Source of the DNA: Trileptium ribeirensis
Lineage: Eukaryota; Nematoda; Enoplea; Enoplida; Thoracostomopsidae
Direction of reading: 5' to 3'
Assembly (NCBI GenBank): GCA_030248225.1
Contig: JASANE010000722.1
Span: 1 to 64,000 of the forward strand
Length of the DNA stretch: 64,000 nt
In this document: positions 59,256 to 64,000 of the stretch, piece by piece
Numbering within the stretch: position 1 is the stretch's first letter
Layout of the letters: every line of letters starts with the position of its first letter
The notes under the pieces: generated by a model
Databases searched by the model: none
What the model saw: the letters and a program-made list of their open reading frames with translations, nothing else
Told to the model about the DNA's origin: nothing
Made by a program: the position numbers and the translations under genes

Positions 59256-60524
59256 AAATTTCAATTTTCTTCGCAAAGTGTTAAGTTTATGTGTTAGAAT
59301 TATTTCTGCAGTTTTCGTAATTTGCGCGTAGTTTGTCTGAAACTCGTTCACAGATGATGTACATTTTCGATGTTCGTTCGTTCGAGATTCGACAACCATT
59401 CCTGGCGCGTACTGCAATCTTAAGCTGTGGCTATTTTTAAATACTGCAGCGTTCAATTCTTATGACAAGCTAGCAAAACTGCCTAATATTAAACGGCAAC
59501 AATATCCGCTGAGAACCTAATAGGAGCTATCGGGACCAAAATTTTGGTGCCTTAATTTACTACCCATCAACATCGCCAGTTAATGCTAGCCCGCTGCATG
59601 TATAACTCTGAAATAAAAGAAAACACCCAACGAAAGCATAATGTCACTTGAACAGTGCTAGAACCGAATATATTTTTGCGTGAAGGAAAAACTATTCTAG
59701 TAAAACTCTCTACTCGTTTCTCAGTATTTTCTGCAAACTATACTACAAATCGTGGGCCGATTTGTGCCCGTAATTTATTGTTTCATGGAAGTTTTCAATC
59801 AATGTAACGCGGCTAAAATGAAAGTAGTTAAAATAATTAATACTACCGAAATTTCGTGCCGTGTTACCAAACAACTTCTTCAGCTAAATCAGCTAGACAC
59901 CAGGGTGCCAAATGCAGCATCAAACCGATCCTCCTTAAGCGGAATCGCACTGGGAAGCAGTAATTTTAGACAATTAAGGAAAATTTTTTCGTGATTAGTG
60001 GTTAACAAATTTGACGATACGTTTGCACAATACGTTCCTAACGCTATTGTACATAGCTAGGGGTAATGTAGCTAAAATAACGATTAAGGTTCCGGATTTT
60101 AGTCACTTTTTCTAAAAAACATACCAAACTTGTTTCAAAACCGGAAACGTCTTTCTGGTTTTATATTATATTACGGCATAAATTATTTCCGGTAGTAGCT
60201 ATTGACGATGGCGTTAAATAGAGCTATTGAAAGGACGTTTATGTTCGCGTACAGATTTAAAGCCACCACAAATTAATAAAAATTTGCGGACACAAAGACT
60301 CTTCCTTGAACATGCAATAATAAAAAGACCACAGCGAAAACCTTATCAGTTTTGATAAAACATTTCAAGAGTGAATGTTGTCATGGTAGTGTTATTACTA
60401 TTAATACATTCTTCTAGAGGTTAAAGCAAAATATTTCCCATTATCAATAAAAGAAAAACTCATTTTCGCAAGACCCATTTTTATGCTCACGAAAGGTATT
60501 ATAGCAGTCTCTTGTGCATGTTAT

Positions 60525-60587
60525 TCTGGCTAGTCCAAAGTGGAGGGCGGGCCCCCGGCTATAATTTCCGAAGTTTAGACTAGCCAG
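60525..60587. mobile_element. 63-bp minimal MITE with CTGGCTAGTCCAAA ends
   Basis: TTAT on both sides (60521-60524, 60588-60591). The ends match 51681-51915 (TCTGGCTAGTCCAAAGT and AGTTTAGACTAGCCAG), but almost all of the core is gone except GGGCCCCCGGCT-like sequence. It is an internally deleted derivative that has kept both ends and a target duplication. Confidence 0.85.
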
Positions 60588-60913
60588 TTATTAGCAGTAG
60601 TAGCATTGGGTAAATGCCAGCCAGGACGAACGCGCCTGGCAAAACATCAGTCCAGTGCAATAGTTTAGTTTTTAATCTAAAAGACGATAATAAAGCACAA
60701 AAATTCAAGTTACACCATGAGAGCGCATATCGATGACGCCGTTAATGGATATTTATAATAGGTATTTAAATCACAATAGATGTATCTATTTTTTTCGTTC
60801 AGTCATGATTTTAGGAACATAGCTTCCACATCAGGAGCTCCTCTGAACGGATACATTCAGGAAATCAAATTATCATAATGTACGTCGTATAATTTTATCC
60901 ATATTGTTCTCAG

Positions 60914-61128
60914 AAGTCGTGCTACAATTTGTAATCACTATTGGAAACATGAGTGAAAACACCATCGCTGTTCGCAAACCTCACCGGAAAACTCAGAAGC
61001 GTTCCAAGTTTCCTGTGAGAAACAACCTTGCAAGATGTAATAGTTTACTCGCTCGCTGCTCGTCCGAGCCTAAGTCGACAAGAAGTAACCGGCCTGTAAT
61101 AAGATATTACTTTATTCACGAGTACTAG
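60914..61128 (+). CDS. Possible terminal exon of an unrecognised plus-strand gene
   Basis: Acceptor TATTGTTCTCAG, then about 70 open codons to TAG at 61126-61128. The peptide is basic (KPHRKTQKRSKFPVRNN, then SSEPKSTRSNRPVIRYYF) and lacks a recognisable domain. It lies in an intron of the minus-strand gene. The composition is unlike the surrounding AT-rich DNA. An upstream partner might be near 58664-58770, where open codons end at a GTGAGT. Weakly supported. Confidence 0.25.
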
Positions 61129-62246
61129 CAATAGCGAGGAAGTCGGTGCTTGGAATATCAGGCAACCATTTCAGGCTAGTACTAGGTTCAGAATTATTTT
61201 AACCGAATACGTCATGTCGACTTGCAGCATCAAACAGTCGTTACTAAATTATTTCACCATATAGCAGCTGATAGCAATTCTTTATGACGCGAACGTTCTG
61301 TGTTTCGAAGAAACAAAAACAGGTTGCTAAGACTTTTAAAATTGTAGTTGACTCGATACTTGTTACTACAATAATGGCGAGTTATGGTGCTTCAAAAAAT
61401 AGTGATTTTGATGTGTTATTGATATTAGTTAAACATTTCAGCCAATTCACCCTTTATTTTTACTTAACACTCCGCGAAATATGCCTCGACAAAATGAAAC
61501 TTCACAAATTACTGTTGAGGGATTATGTTTCAGAGCAATATTCAATGCTAATATTACGATCAGCGAAGGACCACCCATAATAGTCCCAAAGACAGTTGTA
61601 TTCCCGAAGGGGCCGAAGCACCCAAGTAAGGCGATATGAAGACAAATTTTCGTTCGTTAGAAAACTGCCTTTTATATCATCGAAAACCGCCCAAGATAAA
61701 ATTTTAAGCAGGCATACCAGCGCTACATAGTTAACTTTGAAGCCGAAATAAATTATCGAGTTCTGTTGTCAGCGCAGCAATCTCAATATCGGCCAAAAAA
61801 TCTCGGGGTCGAATTTGGATCAGCGAAGAGATCGCAGATAGGAACATTGCAGCCGGCCAAATAGGGGTCGTCCGCCACTGTCGCACTACTGAGGCAACAA
61901 AAGGAAATGCTGCAAACTGAGCTATCGAGCGGACATCGGCAGTTAAAAAATTGAAGTCATAACGACGCTCCTAATCCCAGCAGACAAACATGCACGAAAT
62001 ACTTAAACATAGATTACATAAAAAGGCAATATATTTATTGGATATACGAACAAAAGTGAAGTCACAAATCATTGCAATATGTTATTAATTTATTGTTGTT
62101 GCTATATTCCGTTGGCGGTAAGTTCAAACGTAAGTGAATTACGGTTAGTCGATGCAACAGTAACAACAACAACAATATCGAGTGTACACTACTTTTTGCG
62201 TCGCCGGACGGCTGCTGTTGCTCGCTTCTTTTTCTGTGTTGATCAC

Positions 62247-62334
62247 CGTTTATCACAGACTGAGCAATTGAACGAATTTCGGCACTCGTGGCCTCCATCA
62301 GGATTTCAGTTAGCGAACGCCGCAAAATTGAATA
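62247..62334 (-). CDS. PHD-like zinc finger gene, exon 2
   Basis: Acceptor TTTTCTATTTCAG, phase 0. Encodes YSILRRSLTEILMEATSAEI and then RSIAQSVIN, a probable amphipathic helix. The donor is uncertain. GTGATC at 62246 gives an 88-bp exon ending in phase 1, which fits exon 3. GTACAC at 62187 would give 147 bp ending in phase 0, adding a polar QQQPSGDAKSS stretch but not joining exon 3 in frame. Confidence 0.6.
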
Positions 62335-63576
62335 CTGAAATAGAAAATTAATAGAAATCAAATGCCGGACAGCCATAAATTGTAGTCTTCGACTGTATAC
62401 TCCAATATTCAAGTAGCGTTTGAAGAACTTGATTCCATACTAAGTTTTTAAATATAAAAATATTCTATGTACTGCTAACTTTAGGATTAGAAAATTTGAT
62501 AAATTTCGGGCCTTTCAATCGACACATTAATGAGTTGATTAAATGAACAGGCCCCACTACGCAATCTTCCTACTCCAAATAATACTAGCATAATTTGGGG
62601 TTCCAGTGAGGTTCCGCCAATGACACTGGAAAATTCTTGGTCATTTGGCGAACGGGCAAAACACTAACAACAGGAGTCGTGAGTAAATAAGTTTTAGTTC
62701 ATACATAAAAATGCCCTTTACAAGGCGATAACAACTTAACATGAAATCCTAAACAGTCACTACGTCTTCAGCAAACTAATGTGTTTTGTAGTCGAAATTG
62801 TTTTACTGAATTTCTGTATCGTCACTGTTGCATTTTTCACAAAAAATATTGGCGGGCATAAATGGATCAATGAAAGGGTCATGAGGGGTGTAATAGCGAC
62901 AGCATTCAGGCAAACAGGTGTCATTTCCGCTTCTTCTTATTCCAGGAGCTATCCTTGCCACGATTGCACCACGAGTTGCAAACAAAGAAACAGTGGTTGG
63001 GAAACACATACGTTCTCTGTTAAAGCATGCGTACAAAACAGCAGGAATTCTAGTTTCAAGGTATCGATTAGTTTTACCTACCAATTCAAATACAACTGGG
63101 TGTTATCGGTGATTACAGAGCAAATTATTGTTTCAAATTTATAATTGAATATCACACACGAAAAAATGAAGGCAAGACAAGTGACTCCAAACGAAACTAA
63201 GTTATCAAAAAGTTATCCGCCAGGAACAATTCTCCCAAATGTTTTGTTCATGTTAAATGTCTCGTGGGCATCCCGGAATTCACACTGAAACGCACGACAC
63301 CGAGCTATGCGATTCCGCTAATCTAGACATTTGTCGATGGTGAAGCAAGAAATTGGAAAATGTGATCTACGCAAACGAAACAAACGACAGTAACAGTTCC
63401 ATATGAAAAACCTACAGTGACAAATGCATTTTTCCAGCATTCCGACATTCAAAATTTACTTTTAATTTCATATAGTTCAAGAATAAAATTCAAACGAAAA
63501 ATAGTTGCAATGAAGAAACAACTAATAAGATTTCTAGTAAATCTTTTCAGACTGTTGCACGAAAATGACAACTCAC
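62335..63576 (-). other. Intron 1 of the PHD-like gene
   Basis: Overlapping open frames on both strands at 62779-63144 give several unrelated translations; none is recognised. No repeat was identified. Confidence 0.4.
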
Positions 63577-63738
63577 CAATAGTTCCCGCTGCTCTTCTCC
63601 AGTCATTGGTGGTTCGGGAGATGACCCGCGCGCAGAAGCTGCAGCAGGAACATCTTGGGGTCTGTCGACGCCCGCGGAATCTTCATTTTCTTCAACGTTC
63701 CGTTCCGGTTCCGTTTCAACATCGCTTGTATCACTATC
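63577..63738 (-). CDS. PHD-like zinc finger gene, exon 1 in this window
   Basis: 162 bp, phase 0 at both ends, acceptor TTCTGCTACAG and donor GTGAGT. Encodes DSDTSDVETEPERNVEENED, then a Pro/Ala/Ser-rich stretch and MTGEEQRELL. There is no ATG in frame before the acceptor that I would trust, so the gene continues beyond the right edge. Exons 1-7 total 1284 bp, exactly 428 codons with the stop, which supports the model. Confidence 0.7.
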
Positions 63739-64000
63739 CTGTAGCAGAATAACTAGAAATACCACAACAATAAATGCTACTACTGCCGACAACGTGGTTT
63801 ACTTTTTTCCCAAAATGGACAATTTTATCACTGTGCTATGTCGGCGGACACAAACTGCTAAATACAACAGTAGGCGCCAGAAATACCTCTATTTTTTAGC
63901 AAACAGATGTCATTTTGTCAGGATCACGGGTACAAATATACAATTACATATTCGCACGCAGACGGACTTTGTCATGAAGCGTCGCTTTGTTGTCACATCA
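63739..64000. other. Probable upstream intron, nothing recognised
   Basis: A hydrophobic frame directly upstream of exon 1 (IVVVFLVILL) is read through the polypyrimidine tract and acceptor and is probably intronic. Confidence 0.4.

Larger units (their letters stand above)
55385..62246 (-). other. Intron 2 of the PHD-like gene
   Basis: A 6.9-kb intron with a TA-type MITE (58034-58385), a 227-bp duplication (58812-59255), a 63-bp MITE (60525-60587) and a possible plus-strand exon (60914-61128). No minus-strand exon was found between 55384 and 62247. Confidence 0.5.

Noticed and set aside
62779..63144. Three overlapping frames on both strands
   Set aside because: Mutually overlapping, no recognisable family, and inside an intron of the modelled gene.
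63739..63792. Hydrophobic segment before exon 1 as a membrane anchor
   Set aside because: No ATG; it reads through a polypyrimidine tract and an AG acceptor, so it is probably intron.
1..64000. tRNA or rRNA genes
   Set aside because: Scanning by eye for the tRNA T-arm and box B words and for conserved rRNA stretches found no convincing candidate; a covariance-model search was not possible.

Overview
The window is a piece of AT-rich animal-like nuclear DNA. It has split genes with GT-AG introns, LINE, hAT and Polinton/Maverick sequences, many short inverted-repeat transposons (MITEs), minisatellites and no bacterial-type operons. I cannot name the species; the elements present are widespread in animals, so the lineage is left open. 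Gene density is very low. Most short open frames here are chance frames in AT-rich DNA or frames created by tandem repeats.

1-20 kb is mostly unassigned sequence. It holds a 430-bp MITE with TTA flanks (726-1155), a diverged 175-180-bp satellite split by a GC-rich insert (8.37-10.0 kb), a LINE 3' fragment (13.4-13.8 kb), a 117-bp tandem triplet (13.85-14.2 kb), a MITE with TTAA-like flanks (14.5-14.8 kb), and an (AT)27 tract (18.15 kb). 20.7-23.4 kb is a decayed RTE-like LINE with recognisable endonuclease, reverse transcriptase and 3' region; its endonuclease carries a 354-bp in-frame tandem duplication. 24.0-24.9 kb is a nine-copy 101-bp minisatellite.

The most striking region is 28.4-38.8 kb, where two transposons are nested. 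The outer one is a hAT element with 8-bp duplications CATCTCCA on both sides, hAT-type ends, and N- and C-terminal transposase relics. Inside it sits an 8.56-kb Polinton-like element (29445-38002) with ends AGTAGAT/ATCTACT and a near-perfect 6-bp duplication (TGCGTC/TACGTC). It has two 1.1-kb inverted arms, each built of about eight 130-bp AT-rich units. It carries a protein-primed-type family B DNA polymerase (PolB) and a retrovirus-like integrase with a chromodomain. The polymerase is broken in an unusual way: its N-terminal half reads rightward from the left arm, its C-terminal half reads leftward from the right arm, the integrase follows the C half, and the palm motif A segment is missing. 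No capsid, ATPase or maturation protease gene was recognised. Two 17-base GGGTAC hairpins lie where the converging coding regions meet.

44.3-63.7 kb holds the one convincing host gene, on the minus strand. Seven exons can be joined into a continuous 428-codon frame including the stop (1284 bp). It enters from beyond the right edge of the window, is rich in Ser, Arg, Lys and acidic residues, and ends in a PHD-like zinc finger. All five introns downstream of the second exon are phase 1, so exons 3-6 are symmetric cassettes. Its introns are packed with MITEs (TTAA, TTAN and TA target types) and direct duplications.
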